Assembly (NCBI RefSeq): GCF_052056295.1
Contig: NZ_CP182493.1
Coordinates: forward strand, 3,596,001-3,660,000
DNA: 64,000 nucleotides
Origin: Catenovulum sp052056295
GTDB lineage: Bacteria > Pseudomonadota > Gammaproteobacteria > Enterobacterales > Alteromonadaceae
Reading direction: 5' to 3'
Every line of letters starts with the position of its first letter. The stretch's first letter is position 1. Of this stretch, positions 43,977 through 53,675 are shown piece by piece. The notes below the pieces were generated by a model. It saw only the letters and a list, made by a program, of their open reading frames with translations. It ran no database searches and was not told the origin of the DNA. The position numbers were made by a program, and so were the translations under genes.

Positions 43977-44108
43977 TTCTAAAGTTTAAATAGGCTTTGT
44001 TGCTAGGTTGGGCGGATTCTACCCTAAACTTCAGGTAATTGCTGCAATAAGGGGGGATTTTGCGTGGAGATAAATTAAGTTATTAGTTTGTTAAAACAAA
44101 AAGTTAAT

Positions 44109-44120
44109 TCTAAGCTTAGA
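44109..44120. promoter_or_regulatory. 12-bp palindrome upstream of the RND efflux operon
   Basis: TCTAAGCTTAGA is a perfect palindrome 44 bases before the adaptor start, in a promoter-like AT-rich region. It could be an operator, but chance occurrence is not excluded. Confidence 0.25.
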
Positions 44121-44164
44121 CTGTTGCATACTCTGTTAATTACTTTTGCCCTAGGATAATAATA

Positions 44165-45322
44165 ATGCGAGATAGCTTTCCTCTTGTACTGGCAACCTTA
44201 TTTAGTTTGTTTATCGCTCTTTATTGGTTAACGGATGACGACGGCTTGGTTGTACAAGTGCCAAAAAAAGCGCAACTAAATGTTGAAGTGCAGATGATAA
44301 ATAAACAATCTTTTACCCCTGTTATTGCTTCGTATGGACGGGTACAAGCTCGCACTCAAGGCCAGGTGGTGAGTCAAATTGGAGGGCAAATTACCTACTT
44401 AAATACTGGTTTTTTTAATGGTGGATTTTTCCAACAAGGTGAATTGTTGGTCGCGATTGATAAACGCGACTATCAATCAGATGTCGACGTTGCCAACGCG
44501 GGTTACCTCAACGCTAAACAAAATTATTTACAAGAACTCGCTAAAGCCAAACAAGCTAAACAAGATTGGCATAGAGCGCAAGGGGATAGTATTCCACCCG
44601 ATTTGGTATTGCGCAAACCGCAACTTGCCGCCGCTGAAGCCAATTTAGTTTCAGCCGAAGCTAAACTGAATAAAGCAAAGCTTAATTTGGAACGCACTGA
44701 AATTACCGCGCCTTACGATGGATATACGCTGAAGAAAAACGTTGCTATAGGTCAGGTGATTGGGGCAAATAATGTTCTAGGAGAAATTTACGCCATTGAT
44801 GCATTTGAAGTTAGGCTGCCACTCAATAACGAAGATTTGCCATTGGTTAAATTACCAAGTGTTGTAAAAGGCGAGACTGAAATTGATGCTGCGACCAATG
44901 TGACCATTACATCTAACCTAGGCAAAACCTCGCAGTGGCAAGGAAAACTGATTCGAACCGAAGGGGCTATTGATAGCGCGAGTCAGCAATTGCATGTCAT
45001 TGTCTCTATTCCTAAACCTTACCAGTCGAGTGTATATGATCAGCCACTAAAAATTGGTCAATATGTCACTGCTTATTTTAATGGCGTGCAAGTGTCTGAT
45101 GTATTTGTTATTTCACCACAAGCAGTTTATCAAAATGAATATGCTTATGTTGTTAAAGGTAACGAGCTGATAAAACGTAAACTCGATATTGTCTGGCGCG
45201 ATCATCAAAACGTGGTGGTCAAAAAAGGTTTAAATGATGGAGACTCGTTAGTTGTCACCCCGCTAGGGCAAGTGCCAGAAAATATTCATGTCAATGCATT
45301 TACTGTGGCTGGTGTTCAATGA
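44165..45322 (+). CDS. RND efflux periplasmic adaptor (membrane fusion protein)
   Basis: A 385-residue adaptor linking an RND pump to an outer-membrane channel. An N-terminal hydrophobic anchor (about 7-24) is followed by lipoyl/barrel-sandwich halves around a short helical hairpin (about 110-175, rich in A, K, Q), then RTEITAPYDGYTLKKNVAIG and beta-barrel domains. No lipobox cysteine is present. The gene overlaps the pump gene by four bases (ATGA), indicating coupling. No outer-membrane factor gene follows, so a TolC-type protein would be supplied from elsewhere. Confidence 0.9.
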   Translation: MRDSFPLVLATLFSLFIALYWLTDDDGLVVQVPKKAQLNVEVQMINKQSFTPVIASYGRVQARTQGQVVSQIGGQITYLNTGFFNGGFFQQGELLVAIDKRDYQSDVDVANAGYLNAKQNYLQELAKAKQAKQDWHRAQGDSIPPDLVLRKPQLAAAEANLVSAEAKLNKAKLNLERTEITAPYDGYTLKKNVAIGQVIGANNVLGEIYAIDAFEVRLPLNNEDLPLVKLPSVVKGETEIDAATNVTITSNLGKTSQWQGKLIRTEGAIDSASQQLHVIVSIPKPYQSSVYDQPLKIGQYVTAYFNGVQVSDVFVISPQAVYQNEYAYVVKGNELIKRKLDIVWRDHQNVVVKKGLNDGDSLVVTPLGQVPENIHVNAFTVAGVQ

Positions 45323-48300
45323 TTGCATGGTTTGCGAAAAATGATATAGCCGCTAATTTACTTATGGCTTGTTTGTTGTTAGCTGGCGCTTGGTCATTGG
45401 TTTACCAAATACCACAACAAGTACTACCAAAGTTAGAAGCTGAACAAGTTGAAGTGCATGTGCGTTATCCGGCGGCAGTGCCGTCTGACGTTGAGCTTAA
45501 AGTGACCACGCATATTGAATCTGCGCTGCGAGAGCTGGCTGAAGTTAAGCAGATAAAAAGCCAGTCGAGCCAAGAATACAGTCACGTAGTGGCTAGGTTG
45601 CATAATAATGTCGATGTCACAGATGCAATGCAAAAAATTCAGCTAAAAATTAACGCAATTAATACTCTGCCGAAAGAAATTGATAATCCCAAAATACAAA
45701 TCAAAAACGAATTTACCCAAGTATTAGGTGTAGTGATATACGGCGAACAGCCGCAACAAGTTTTACGTCGTTATGCTGAGCAAATTTACAGTGAGTTGGC
45801 GACCTTACCTGAACTGCGTAAAATTGTGATGAAACATGCGCCAGACTATGAAATATCTATTCAGATACCAACAGAAAATTTGCAGAAGTACCAATTAAGT
45901 TTTGACCAAGTTGCAAGAGCGATAGCTGAGAACGCACAAGACTTATCGGCTGGCTATTTATATTCACCTAACGGCGACATTATCATTCGTTCGCAAGGTC
46001 AGGCATATACCGGCGAAGCGCTCAATAATATAGTGGTTAAATATCAAGGAGATGGCAGTACGGTCAAACTACACCAAATCGCTAATATTGATGATGGTTT
46101 TGCCGAAGTAGCATTGAGTACAAGGTTTAATGGTTATCCTGCGGTATTTATGGAAGTGCAGCAAACGGAAAAACAAAATGCGATTCGCATTGCCCATCTG
46201 GTTAAAGATTTTGTCCAACAAAAACAACACAGTCTGCCACAAGGTATTTATATCGGTCACTGGAGTGATAACGCTGAACGTTTGGAAAACCGTATTTCAG
46301 GTATGGTCGACAGTGCTGTATACGGCAGTATTTTAGTGTTATTGATGCTGACATTGTTTTTGCGTCCTGCGGTGGCGTTTTGGGTGTTTTTAGGTATTCC
46401 GTTAAGTTTTTTAGGCGCATTTGCCGTTATGCCGTTATTTGGTGTCAGCCTCAATCTTATCAGTATGTTTGGTTTTATTTTGGTGCTGGGTATGGTGGTG
46501 GATGACGCTATCGTCACAGGTGAAAACGTCTATAGCCATTTGGAGCATGCAGAGTCTGGTTTACATGCGGCTATTGCCGGGACCAAAGAAGTTGCCCAGC
46601 CTGTAACCTTGGGGCTGCTCACAACTATTGTTGCATTTATCCCGTTGTTTTTTGTCGCTGGTAGTCAAGGGATTATTTTGAGCCAGATTGCCGCTGTGGT
46701 GATCCCTGTATTGTTATTTAGTTTGATTGAAACTAAATGGGTGTTGCCGGCTAGGCTCAAATTTGTTCGTTTGGAAACAGGCAATCAAATGAAGGGGTTG
46801 GCTAAGTGGCAGCATAATATTAATAAGGCATTTGCATATCATAGTGAGCGTTATTATCGACCTGCGCTTGCTTGGTGTATTCAATACAAATTTAGCTGTT
46901 TGGTGATATTTTTTGGCTTCTTTTTAGTGGTTGTCTCGGCGGTGTTTACTGGTGAAAACAAATTTGTGTTTTTCCCAAAGATCACCAGTGATCAAGTTAA
47001 AGTTGTATTAACTATGCCGGCAGGGACAAATACCCATATAGTTGACCGCAATATTCAGCATATTAGTGAACAAGCACAAAGATTACGTAGTCGTTATGTT
47101 GATCAACCAACGGGCACTAGCATCATCCGCAACATAGTTTCGGTTACTGGTGCGGCTGGAAATGAAGAAAACAATCCATATATGGGATATGTTAGTTTTG
47201 ATTTGGTGCCAGCAGAGCAACATAGTTTAACTATTACTAGTCTTGAATTAGAAGATGAATGGCGCAAGCTAATTGGGCCAATTATTGGCGCTGAAAGTTT
47301 AGTGTTTGAAGCCCAAGCTGGCAAAACGAATAACATAATCGACATTAGAGTTTCAGGGCAAAATTTAGCTGAACTACAAAAAGCTGCACAAATCATAAAA
47401 AGTAAATTATCGACTATTCCTTTTGTTGAAGACATTGCCGACAATTATGCACCGGGCAGGCAACAACTTTTTTTAGAGCTAACGCCGTTGGCGAAATCTT
47501 TGGGTGTGACTCGTTCAGATTTGCTCGCTCAAGTTCGGGCTGGTTTTTGGGGCATAGAGGTTCAGCGCATTATTCGTCATGGCCAAGAAGTAAAAGTAAA
47601 AGTACGTTTACCAGCCAATGAGCGCAGTAGTTTGCCAGATTTACAACGTTTTATGATCCATTTAAAAGACGGCAAAGAAGTCCCTTTATCTCAATTGGCA
47701 AGCTTTAGCATTGACACTGGCCCGCAAGTTATTCGTCGGGTTGACCATCAACGCAGTATCGAAATATCCGCGGACTTTTCTAATCCAAAAATTGATATTC
47801 GCAAATTAAATAAGATGTTAGATGGTTATTTACTTGAGCTTGCCGAAGATTATCCGCAGCTTAAATTTAAATTGGTTGGCGAAAGTAGTGAGTTAAAACA
47901 AACGCTCAATTCTTTGAAGTGGGGCATATTAGCAGCGCTGATTATCATCTATGGTTTATTGGCTATCCCATTTAAATCTTATATTCACCCACTGATTGTG
48001 ATGTCGGTTATTCCATTTAGTGTCATTGGTTCAATGGCTGGACATTGGTTATTGTCTATTGAGCTGACAATGATGAGTTTTATTGGTTTGATTGCCTTGG
48101 TTGGTGTTGTGGTTAACGATGCTGTGGTATTAGTCGAATTTATCAATAAACAATATCAAAAAACACATTCTGTGATTGAATCCGTGATGAAAGTAACTTC
48201 AACTCGGCTTAGACCTGTTATGTTAACTTCGATGACGACTTTTCTTGGGTTATTACCCCTGATCTTAGATGGCTCGTCACAAGCGCAATTTTTAGTACCT

Positions 48301-48438
48301 ATGGCTGTATCCTTAGGTTTTGGCATTCTATTTGCGCCTTTTGTTACTTTGTTTTTGGTGCCAGTTAATTATTTACTACTGCAAAAGTGTTTAACTTGGT
48401 GGCATAACCTTGAAGCAAAAATGACAAGTCGGCATTAG
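45319..48438 (+). CDS. RND multidrug efflux transporter (AcrB/HAE1-type)
   Basis: A 1039-residue inner-membrane pump with the 12-helix, two-large-loop RND layout. Helix 1 is at about 10-28; the proton-relay pair Asp395-Asp396 stands in MVVDDAIVTGENV, the AcrB helix 4 motif; FKSYIHPLIVMSVIPFSVIG and GVVVNDAVVLVEFIN mark the second half. The AIRIAHLVKDF and GTNTHIVDR segments belong to the porter domains. The substrate could be drugs, bile-like compounds or metabolites and cannot be told from the sequence. A small hairpin (AGCCAT-TATG-ATGGCT) lies at its stop, possibly a weak terminator. Confidence 0.92.
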   Translation: MIAWFAKNDIAANLLMACLLLAGAWSLVYQIPQQVLPKLEAEQVEVHVRYPAAVPSDVELKVTTHIESALRELAEVKQIKSQSSQEYSHVVARLHNNVDVTDAMQKIQLKINAINTLPKEIDNPKIQIKNEFTQVLGVVIYGEQPQQVLRRYAEQIYSELATLPELRKIVMKHAPDYEISIQIPTENLQKYQLSFDQVARAIAENAQDLSAGYLYSPNGDIIIRSQGQAYTGEALNNIVVKYQGDGSTVKLHQIANIDDGFAEVALSTRFNGYPAVFMEVQQTEKQNAIRIAHLVKDFVQQKQHSLPQGIYIGHWSDNAERLENRISGMVDSAVYGSILVLLMLTLFLRPAVAFWVFLGIPLSFLGAFAVMPLFGVSLNLISMFGFILVLGMVVDDAIVTGENVYSHLEHAESGLHAAIAGTKEVAQPVTLGLLTTIVAFIPLFFVAGSQGIILSQIAAVVIPVLLFSLIETKWVLPARLKFVRLETGNQMKGLAKWQHNINKAFAYHSERYYRPALAWCIQYKFSCLVIFFGFFLVVVSAVFTGENKFVFFPKITSDQVKVVLTMPAGTNTHIVDRNIQHISEQAQRLRSRYVDQPTGTSIIRNIVSVTGAAGNEENNPYMGYVSFDLVPAEQHSLTITSLELEDEWRKLIGPIIGAESLVFEAQAGKTNNIIDIRVSGQNLAELQKAAQIIKSKLSTIPFVEDIADNYAPGRQQLFLELTPLAKSLGVTRSDLLAQVRAGFWGIEVQRIIRHGQEVKVKVRLPANERSSLPDLQRFMIHLKDGKEVPLSQLASFSIDTGPQVIRRVDHQRSIEISADFSNPKIDIRKLNKMLDGYLLELAEDYPQLKFKLVGESSELKQTLNSLKWGILAALIIIYGLLAIPFKSYIHPLIVMSVIPFSVIGSMAGHWLLSIELTMMSFIGLIALVGVVVNDAVVLVEFINKQYQKTHSVIESVMKVTSTRLRPVMLTSMTTFLGLLPLILDGSSQAQFLVPMAVSLGFGILFAPFVTLFLVPVNYLLLQKCLTWWHNLEAKMTSRH

Positions 48439-48451
48439 CCATTATGATGGC

Positions 48452-48480
48452 TGTTAAATTTGCTTAAATCTAGCTATAAT
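48452..48480 (+). promoter_or_regulatory. Candidate promoter of aspS
   Basis: A perfect -10 TATAAT (48475-48480) with a 17-base spacer to a weak -35 TGTTAA. A GATGTGG...CCACATC hairpin (48509-48530) lies in the leader before the aspS ribosome site. Confidence 0.5.
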
Positions 48481-48562
48481 CCCGCACAATTTTCAGATCA
48501 AACAAGCTGATGTGGTGATTTTCCCACATCCGCTATTATTCTAGCTAGGAATTAAACTCATT

Positions 48563-50335
48563 ATGCGAAGCCATTATTGTGGACAAATTAATCAATCTTT
48601 AGTTGGGCAAAACGTAACTCTGTGTGGTTGGGTTAACCGTCGCCGTGATTTAGGTGGTCTAATCTTTTTAGATGTTCGAGACGTGAAAGGGATAGTTCAA
48701 GTAGTTGTTGACCCTGACTTTGAAGATTTGTTTGCAACAGCTAACAAATTAAAACATGAGTTTTGTATTCAGTTAACTGGTGCTGTGCGTGCCCGTCCTG
48801 ATAGCCAAGTAAACAAAAATATGGCGACAGGTGAAGTTGAAATTTTGGCATCAGAATTAACCATTTTAAATGCAGCTGCACCATTACCATTAAATATGGA
48901 CGGCCATTTAAATAACTCTGAAGAACAAAGATTAAAATATCGTTATTTGGATTTACGTCGCCCAGAAATGGCTGACCGTCTAAAATTCCGTGCAAAAGTA
49001 ACTAGCCAAATTCGTAGCTATCTAGACAGCAAAGACTTTTTAGATATTGAAACACCAATTTTGACTAAAGCGACACCAGAAGGTGCGCGTGATTATTTAG
49101 TACCTAGTCGTACACATAAAGGTCACTTTTTTGCATTACCTCAATCACCACAATTGTTTAAACAGTTGCTGATGATGGCAGGTATGGACAGATACTACCA
49201 AATCGTTAAATGTTTCCGTGATGAAGATTTACGTGCAGATCGTCAACCAGAATTCACCCAAATTGATATCGAAACTTCATTTATGTCTGCTGATGAAGTG
49301 ATGTCAGTGACTGAAGATATGACACGTCAGCTATTCAGTAACTTATTGGACGTAGATTTAGGCGAATTCCCACGCATGACTTATGCAGAAGCCATGACAA
49401 AATATGGTAGTGATAAGCCAGACTTACGTATTCCATTAGAAATGGTTGATGTGGCTGATTTAATGCAAGGTGTTGAGTTTAAAGTATTCTCAGGCCCAGC
49501 AAACGACCCTAAAGGCCGTGTAGCAGCACTTAAAGTGCCACAAGGTGCAGACAAGTTTTCACGCAAAGATATTGATGAATTAACTAAATTTGTTGGTATT
49601 TACGGCGCTAAAGGTTTAGCTTGGATTAAAGTAAATGATTTAAGCAAAGGTGTTGAGGGTTTACAGTCTCCGATTCTTAAATTCTTACCAGAAGATGTAG
49701 CGTTGGCGATAATGGAACGCACGCAAGCTGAAACCGGCGATATCTTATTCTTTGGTAGTGACAAATACACAGTTGTTAGTGAAGCCATAGGTGCACTTAG
49801 ATTAAAAATTGGTGAAACTTTAGGTTTAGTTGCTGATGAGTGGAAACCACTTTGGGTTGTTGACTTCCCAATGTTTGAAGAGCTCGAAGATGGTGGTTTA
49901 ACCCCATTACATCACCCATTTACCGCACCAATTGGTGTGACGCCTGCTGAATTAAAAGCACAACCAGAAAATACCTTATCTAATGCCTACGACATGGTAT
50001 TAAATGGCTGTGAAGTAGGTGGTGGTTCTGTCCGTATTCACAACCAAGATATGCAACAAGTGGTATTTGAAATTTTAGGTATTGGCGAAGAAGAAGCACA
50101 AGAAAAATTTGGTTTCTTATTAGATGCATTAAAATTTGGTGCGCCACCACATGCAGGTTTAGCTTTTGGTTTAGACCGTTTAGTTATGTTAATGACTGGT
50201 GCTTCGTCTATTCGTGACGTAATGGCATTCCCGAAAACAACGACTGCGGCATGTCCGTTAACCGACGCACCTGGCACGGCTAATCCACAGCAATTAGTTG
50301 ACCTTGCAATTGAAGTTAAATTGCCAACTAAATAA
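48563..50335 (+). CDS. aspS: Aspartyl-tRNA synthetase
   Basis: Charges tRNA-Asp. The 590-residue bacterial-type class II enzyme has the N-terminal OB-fold anticodon domain (CGWVNRRRDLGGLIFLDVRD), motif 2 around FRDEDLRADRQPEFTQ, the bacterial GAD insertion domain (about 290-420) and motif 3 GLAFGLDRLVMLM near the C-terminus. Length equals E. coli AspS (590). A palindromic terminator follows. Its downstream neighbours are ruvC, ruvA and ruvB, a familiar gammaproteobacterial order. Confidence 0.98.
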   Translation: MRSHYCGQINQSLVGQNVTLCGWVNRRRDLGGLIFLDVRDVKGIVQVVVDPDFEDLFATANKLKHEFCIQLTGAVRARPDSQVNKNMATGEVEILASELTILNAAAPLPLNMDGHLNNSEEQRLKYRYLDLRRPEMADRLKFRAKVTSQIRSYLDSKDFLDIETPILTKATPEGARDYLVPSRTHKGHFFALPQSPQLFKQLLMMAGMDRYYQIVKCFRDEDLRADRQPEFTQIDIETSFMSADEVMSVTEDMTRQLFSNLLDVDLGEFPRMTYAEAMTKYGSDKPDLRIPLEMVDVADLMQGVEFKVFSGPANDPKGRVAALKVPQGADKFSRKDIDELTKFVGIYGAKGLAWIKVNDLSKGVEGLQSPILKFLPEDVALAIMERTQAETGDILFFGSDKYTVVSEAIGALRLKIGETLGLVADEWKPLWVVDFPMFEELEDGGLTPLHHPFTAPIGVTPAELKAQPENTLSNAYDMVLNGCEVGGGSVRIHNQDMQQVVFEILGIGEEEAQEKFGFLLDALKFGAPPHAGLAFGLDRLVMLMTGASSIRDVMAFPKTTTAACPLTDAPGTANPQQLVDLAIEVKLPTK

Positions 50336-50353
50336 GCTTGATTAATTGTTTGT

Positions 50354-50381
50354 AAGGCGGTGATATCACCGCCTTTTTTTT
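50354..50381 (+). terminator. Intrinsic terminator after aspS
   Basis: The palindrome AAGGCGGTGATATCACCGCCTT is followed by a tract of about eight T. It separates aspS from the ruv-tol run. Confidence 0.9.
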
Positions 50382-50404
50382 AAGTAACCTTTTTTGAGAC
50401 GCTC

Positions 50405-50926
50405 TTGAGCATTATTTTAGGTATAGATCCAGGTTCGCGCATTACAGGTTATGGGGTTGTTCGCCAACAAGGGCGTCATTTTCACTACCTTGGCAGCGGC
50501 TGTATTCGTTTAGGTGACGGGCCTTTGGCTGAAAGGTTAATTGTTATTTTTAATGCGGTTAGCCAATTAATCGAACAATACCAACCTGATTTATTTGCGA
50601 TTGAACAAGTGTTTTTGGCACACAATCCAGATTCAGCATTAAAACTTGGGCAAGCGCGTGGTGCGGCAATTGTGGCTGCGGGGCATGCTAAATTACCGGT
50701 CGCAGAATATTCTGCCAGACAAATTAAACAAGCAGTTGTGGGTAAAGGTAATGCGGAAAAAACACAAGTGCAGCACATGGTTAGCCATATTTTAAAGTTA
50801 ACTAAGTCGCCTCAAGCAGATGCGGCCGATGCATTAGCTGTTGCTTTGTGCCACGGCCATACTCAACAAAGTTTAGTCAGTTTAGCCGGCCAAGCACGTA
50901 AAACCGTGCGTGGTCGTTTACGTTAG
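50405..50926 (+). CDS. ruvC: Holliday junction resolvase RuvC
   Basis: Endonuclease that cuts Holliday junctions in concert with RuvAB. The 173-residue protein has all four catalytic carboxylates: Asp8 in GIDPGS, Glu67 in AIEQVF, Asp139 and Asp142 in QADAADALAVA, each shifted by one from E. coli. The start is TTG 50405 (giving MSIILGIDPGS), with GAGACG in front; no better start exists. It is first of the ruvCAB genes, nine bases before ruvA. Confidence 0.96.
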   Translation: MSIILGIDPGSRITGYGVVRQQGRHFHYLGSGCIRLGDGPLAERLIVIFNAVSQLIEQYQPDLFAIEQVFLAHNPDSALKLGQARGAAIVAAGHAKLPVAEYSARQIKQAVVGKGNAEKTQVQHMVSHILKLTKSPQADAADALAVALCHGHTQQSLVSLAGQARKTVRGRLR

Positions 50927-50934
50927 GAGTCAGT

Positions 50935-51555
50935 ATGATAGCTAAGTTAACCGGCAAGGTTATAGAAAAGCTACCACCAGAGTGCATCATAGATGTAAAT
51001 GGCGTAGGTTATGAAGTTTTTCTACCTATGACGAGTTTTTACAAATTACCTGAATTGACTCAATCAACCAGTATTTATATACACCAAGTCATTCGTGAAG
51101 ACGCGCATACCCTATATGGTTTCCATAATAGATTACATAGAGATTTGTTTCGCGAATTGTTAAAAGCCAATGGTGTTGGGCCAAAACTCGCTTTGGCTAT
51201 TTTATCGGCTATGAGTGCCGAAGAATTTATCAATATTGTGCAAAACGAATCACTCGGTTTGTTGGTGAAAGTGCCGGGTGTTGGTAAAAAGACCGCAGAA
51301 CGTTTATTGCTGGAAATGAAAGACAAATTGATGAAGTGGTCGGCGAATATGGTGTCAACTGGTATCTTGTCTGAGTCGACCCCAGAACAATTTGCGCAAG
51401 CGAGCCAAGCGCAATCGAGTAGCCAAGATGCAATTGAAGCCTTAATCGCTTTAGGGTATAAAGCCAATCAAGCAGAAAGTGCAGTGAAAAAGGTTGCACA
51501 AACTGGTTTGTCGAGCGAAGAAATTATTCGCCAAGCCCTTAAGAGTATGTTGTAA
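50935..51555 (+). CDS. ruvA: Holliday junction helicase subunit RuvA
   Basis: Tetrameric DNA-binding subunit that holds the four-way junction. The 206-residue protein has the N-terminal OB domain (MIAKLTGKVIEK), two helix-hairpin-helix motifs (ANGVGPKLALAILS and VPGVGKKTAERLLLEM) and the C-terminal domain III (about 155-206) that contacts RuvB. Length matches E. coli (203). It starts nine bases after ruvC and ends two bases before ruvB. Confidence 0.97.
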   Translation: MIAKLTGKVIEKLPPECIIDVNGVGYEVFLPMTSFYKLPELTQSTSIYIHQVIREDAHTLYGFHNRLHRDLFRELLKANGVGPKLALAILSAMSAEEFINIVQNESLGLLVKVPGVGKKTAERLLLEMKDKLMKWSANMVSTGILSESTPEQFAQASQAQSSSQDAIEALIALGYKANQAESAVKKVAQTGLSSEEIIRQALKSML

Positions 51556-51557
51556 AC

Positions 51558-52577
51558 ATGATTGAAGCAGATCGAATAATCAGTGCTAGTGCACAAGCAG
51601 AAGAAGAAATAATCGACCGCGCCATTCGCCCCGAAAAGTTATCCGACTATACAGGGCAAAAACGCGTGGTTGAGCAAATGAATATTGCAATTGAAGCGGC
51701 ACGTAAACGTGCGGATGCACTCGATCATGTTTTGATATTTGGCCCACCGGGTTTAGGTAAAACAACGCTTGCGCGCATTATCGCCAATGAAATGGGTGTC
51801 AACATTAAAACCACCTCTGGCCCTGTGTTAGAAAAAGCTGGTGATTTGGCAGCCTTGTTAACCAATTTAGAACCACATGATGTGTTATTTATTGACGAAA
51901 TACACAGGTTAAGCCCAGTAGTTGAAGAGGTGTTATATCCAGCAATGGAAGATTACCAGCTGGATATTATGATAGGTGAAGGCCCTGCAGCACGTTCAAT
52001 AAAATTAGATTTACCACCTTTCACTTTAGTTGGTGCTACCACGCGGGCTGGTTCGCTTACTTCACCTTTGCGTGACCGCTTTGGTTTAGTGCAAAGATTA
52101 GAATTTTATTCGGTTGATGAATTACAATCTATTGTTAAACGTTCGGCGCATCATTTGGCAATGGATTTAAACGACAAAGGGGCGCTAGAAGTCGCAAGGC
52201 GCGCACGTGGTACGCCACGTATTGCCAACAGGTTATTACGCCGCGTACGTGATTTTGCTGATGTAAAATCAGCTGGTATCGCTGATGAGCAAGTTGCAGC
52301 GACAGCGCTTGATTTACTTGATGTTGACAGTAAAGGTTTCGACTATATGGATAAAAAATTGTTGGAAGCCATTATTGAAAAATTTGCCGGTGGCCCTGTT
52401 GGTTTAGATAATTTAGCCGCAGCAATAGGTGAAGAAAAAGATACAATTGAAGATGTGATTGAGCCATTTTTGATCCAACAGGGTTTTATTCAACGTACCC
52501 CTAGAGGAAGAATTGCCACAGCTAACGCCTATGTGCATTTCGGTTTGCAATATCCAGCAGCCGGAGAAAATAAATAA
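51558..52577 (+). CDS. ruvB: Holliday junction ATP-dependent helicase RuvB
   Basis: AAA+ motor that drives branch migration. The 339-residue protein has Walker A GPPGLGKTT (about 64-72), Walker B LFIDEIHRL, sensor 1 GATTRAG, arginine-finger region SPLRDRFG and a C-terminal winged helix ending in RTPRGR. Length matches the family. Its stop shares one base with the ybgC start (TAATG), so the ruv genes and the ybgC-tol genes are likely one transcription unit here. Confidence 0.98.
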   Translation: MIEADRIISASAQAEEEIIDRAIRPEKLSDYTGQKRVVEQMNIAIEAARKRADALDHVLIFGPPGLGKTTLARIIANEMGVNIKTTSGPVLEKAGDLAALLTNLEPHDVLFIDEIHRLSPVVEEVLYPAMEDYQLDIMIGEGPAARSIKLDLPPFTLVGATTRAGSLTSPLRDRFGLVQRLEFYSVDELQSIVKRSAHHLAMDLNDKGALEVARRARGTPRIANRLLRRVRDFADVKSAGIADEQVAATALDLLDVDSKGFDYMDKKLLEAIIEKFAGGPVGLDNLAAAIGEEKDTIEDVIEPFLIQQGFIQRTPRGRIATANAYVHFGLQYPAAGENK

Positions 52578-52984
52578 TGGCGGCAATGGAATTTAATTTT
52601 GCTGTACGTGTCTATTACGAAGATACAGATGCGGGTGGTTTGGTTTATCATGCAAACTATTTGAAGTATTATGAACGCGCTCGAACAGAATTTTTATCAC
52701 ATTTGGGCATAGAACAAGACGGTTTACTCGCAAAACAAATAGGTTTTGTGGTAAAACGTATAACTATAGATAATATTTTGGCAGCAAAGTTTAACGACAG
52801 GTTAACTGTGGTGACCAAAATTAGTGCGCTAAAAAAAGCTCGATTAGAATTTGAGCAACGTATCGAAAAAGAGAATAAAGTAATTAATACAGCTTTAGTT
52901 GAAATTGCTTGTATAGATTTAGAAAAACTCAAACCGGTACGTATACCAGAATATATTTTAGGGGAATTACACAGTGTCAGCTGA
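52577..52984 (+). CDS. ybgC: Acyl-CoA thioesterase YbgC (Tol-Pal associated)
   Basis: A 135-residue hotdog thioesterase of the 4-hydroxybenzoyl-CoA type. The catalytic loop YYEDTDAGGLVYHANYLKY is intact, with the active-site Asp in EDTDAGG. YbgC is always near tol genes in gammaproteobacteria and is linked to phospholipid metabolism at the membrane. It is coupled to ruvB by a one-base overlap and to tolQ by an eleven-base overlap. Confidence 0.96.
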   Translation: MAAMEFNFAVRVYYEDTDAGGLVYHANYLKYYERARTEFLSHLGIEQDGLLAKQIGFVVKRITIDNILAAKFNDRLTVVTKISALKKARLEFEQRIEKENKVINTALVEIACIDLEKLKPVRIPEYILGELHSVS

Positions 52985-53669
52985 TATGTCTTTTATCGGT
53001 CTTTTTTTACAAGCTAGCCTGTTGGTTAAAGCAGTGATGATTTTATTACTGGTTGCATCTATTGTTTCTTGGGCGATGATTTTTCAACGCAGCAGCATTC
53101 TTAATAAAGCACATAAAGATAGCCGAGTTTTTGAAGATAGATTTTGGTCGGGCGTTGAGCTAGCAAATTTATATCATGAAGTTTCGCACAAAATGGGTGA
53201 ATCTACCGCCAGTGAAAGTGTGTTTAAAGCAGGCTTTAAAGAATTTGCCCGCATGCGTAAAACGCCACATTGTTCACCTGAGGCTATTATGGATGCGACG
53301 CACAGAGCAATGCGAGTATCTATGTCACGCGAAGTCGACAAGTTAGAAACACATTTACCTTTTTTAGCGACTGTTGGTTCTATCAGTCCGTATATAGGTT
53401 TATTTGGTACCGTTTGGGGCATAATGAATGCTTTTATTGCATTAGGTGAAGTACAACAAGCTACTTTGTCTATGGTTGCACCAGGTATCGCTGAGGCTCT
53501 AATTGCAACTGCTATGGGGTTGTTTGCTGCTATTCCAGCTGTTATTGCCTATAACCGTTTTTCAAATCGCGTTGAAAAAATAGAAAATGGCATGATTAAT
53601 TTTATGGAAGAGTTTTCGTCTATCATTCATCGCCAAGCTATTGCTAAAACAGAAAAGGGCGGAGAATAA
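52974..53669 (+). CDS. tolQ: Tol-Pal system inner-membrane protein TolQ
   Basis: Part of the proton-driven TolQR stator that energises TolA. The 231-residue protein has three membrane helices (about 11-32, 137-160, 170-195) with FLATVGSISPYIGLFGTVWG, the hallmark of TolQ/ExbB/MotA proteins. The GTG start at 52974 is supported by AGGGGA eight bases before and by the TolQ-like N-terminus MSFIGLFLQASLLVK. It overlaps ybgC by 11 bases and precedes tolR by six. Confidence 0.97.
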   Translation: MSADMSFIGLFLQASLLVKAVMILLLVASIVSWAMIFQRSSILNKAHKDSRVFEDRFWSGVELANLYHEVSHKMGESTASESVFKAGFKEFARMRKTPHCSPEAIMDATHRAMRVSMSREVDKLETHLPFLATVGSISPYIGLFGTVWGIMNAFIALGEVQQATLSMVAPGIAEALIATAMGLFAAIPAVIAYNRFSNRVEKIENGMINFMEEFSSIIHRQAIAKTEKGGE

Positions 53670-53675
53670 TCGGCT

